NCBI GenBank assembly: GCA_945871415.1
Contig: CAMBWG010000145.1
Coordinates: forward strand, 1-6,097
DNA length: 6,097 nucleotides
Source: an uncultured Desulfovibrio sp.
GTDB taxonomy: Bacteria > Desulfobacterota > Desulfovibrionia > Desulfovibrionales > Desulfovibrionaceae
Direction of reading: 5' to 3'
How positions within the stretch are numbered: position 1 is the stretch's first letter; every line of letters starts with the position of its first letter. The notes under the pieces were generated by a model, which ran no database searches, was not told the origin of the DNA, and was given only the letters and a program-made list of their open reading frames with translations. Below, piece after piece: positions 5,378-6,097 of this stretch. Both the position numbers and the translations under genes were made by a program.

Positions 5378-6097
5378 ATGAAATATTCTTTTCTCACAGC
5401 CTGCGGCTTCATCCTGCTCATTATCCTGCTGGCCTGCGGTGTGTTTTCTCTTTGCCTGACATTGTTTGAGCTGTGGGGAGGCGGGTCGGACCTGTTACAG
5501 ATTTTTTTGCAGAGTCTCGTCCTGCTCTGCGGCGTGCCGCTGGCTTTCCTGCTGCTTGCCGGGTGGTGGACGCTCTCCTGCGACGGCAGGATGCTCTCTC
5601 CCCTGACGGCTTTTATTGCCGCCCTGATCGTGCCGGTTCTTGCCGGAGGGCTGTGGTCTTTTGGCGCGTTGTTCGGCGGCGTCATGCCGCGCCATATTCT
5701 GGCGTGGGGGCTGCCTCTGGGCTTTTCTCTGTTTGCCGGGTGGCTGATACCGCACAGATACGCGCTCCCCGCCGCCTGGTTGCGGCGCTATGTTCCGCTC
5801 CTGCTGCTGCCGCCCCTTCTCTGCCTGATTGTCCTGAGCTTTTATCCGGTCTTTGTCGATCCGGAGCTGGAGAGCCGGCTGCAAACATGGTTGCCGCGTG
5901 CTGCCGGGGCCTGGGCTCTCTTTGCGCTGGGCTTCCTGTCTGGAACGAGAAAAGCCGCGCCGGCACTGGAGCGGCGTCGCGGCCTTGCCGTTGCGGCCGG
6001 TCTGGTAACCCTGGCGGCGCTGATTGTCGGCGTGAATCTGTATGTTGCCGCACGCAACACGTTGCATTCCGTTCCTGATACTCCGAAGCGGGAGATT
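5378..6097 (+). CDS. Polytopic membrane protein, about seven helices (partial, 3' end outside window)
   Basis: 240 codons open to the last base with no stop. AGGGAGGAAGC immediately precedes the ATG at 5378, 85 nt after the SPFH stop; a small stem (5301-5305 with 5312-5316) lies in that gap. Predicted helices lie near residues 5-30, 42-66, 75-100, 106-124, 138-160, 173-190 and 203-225. The loops are short and carry Arg/Lys clusters (RR at 136-137, RKAAPALERRR at 191-201). After helix 7 the chain turns hydrophilic (RNTLHSVPDTPKREI), so a soluble domain or more helices may follow. I do not recognise the family. Position suggests a membrane anchor or partner for the SPFH protein and the zinc-ribbon/propeller protein. 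A different frame gives a 201-residue ORF here (5473-6078), but it lacks this start site and the clean helix pattern. Confidence 0.8.
   Translation, partial: MKYSFLTACGFILLIILLACGVFSLCLTLFELWGGGSDLLQIFLQSLVLLCGVPLAFLLLAGWWTLSCDGRMLSPLTAFIAALIVPVLAGGLWSFGALFGGVMPRHILAWGLPLGFSLFAGWLIPHRYALPAAWLRRYVPLLLLPPLLCLIVLSFYPVFVDPELESRLQTWLPRAAGAWALFALGFLSGTRKAAPALERRRGLAVAAGLVTLAALIVGVNLYVAARNTLHSVPDTPKREI

Overview
The window is about 6.1 kb of GC-rich (roughly 60% by eye), accessory-looking bacterial DNA. The gene content is a type VI secretion tube protein with a sigma-54 promoter, a type VI immunity-family protein, and a membrane-stress-like operon. Together with the interspersed repeats, this suggests a Gram-negative bacterium, possibly a Desulfovibrionaceae member (Desulfovibrio/Bilophila type). 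That assignment is inference and not firm. No rRNA, tRNA or CRISPR array was seen.

Left half, minus strand (5-2500). hcp (1765-2286) is transcribed leftward from a near-consensus -24/-12 sigma-54 promoter (2414-2429). Upstream of the promoter are four copies of a 14-bp palindrome, GGACA-N4-TGTCC or a close variant (2482-2495, 2560-2573, 2637-2650, 2681-2694). They look like operators for a bacterial enhancer-binding protein. Downstream of hcp, 662 bases (1103-1764) hold no convincing gene. They contain a hairpin that may end the hcp transcript, a half copy and a full copy of an interspersed inverted repeat, and a 331-bp MITE-like element bounded by inverted ends and CTAA repeats. Beyond this lies a 365-aa gene of the DUF3396 / type VI immunity family (5-1102), also on the minus strand. 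No toxin partner is visible, so it would have to lie outside the window.

Middle, 2287-3001 (715 bases without a gene). This holds the hcp leader, promoter and operator array, then a further copy of the interspersed repeat (2780-2872), then the probable promoter and ribosome binding site of the rightward operon.

Right half, plus strand (3002-6097). Three tightly spaced genes form an operon. The first encodes a zinc ribbon, one membrane helix and a beta-propeller-like exterior domain; its reading frame is broken near 3225-3258, so it appears as two overlapping ORFs (3002-3331 and 3274-4275). The second encodes a YdjI-like SPFH/Band-7 protein with a C-terminal SHOCT motif (4294-5292). The third encodes a polytopic membrane protein with about seven helices that runs off the window end (5378-6097, partial). 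The zinc-ribbon/SPFH pairing recalls the Bacillus ydjFGHI membrane-stress operon, but the propeller domain and the seven-helix partner differ from it. This operon is the best candidate for an undescribed system here; the hcp control region is the clearest regulatory signal.
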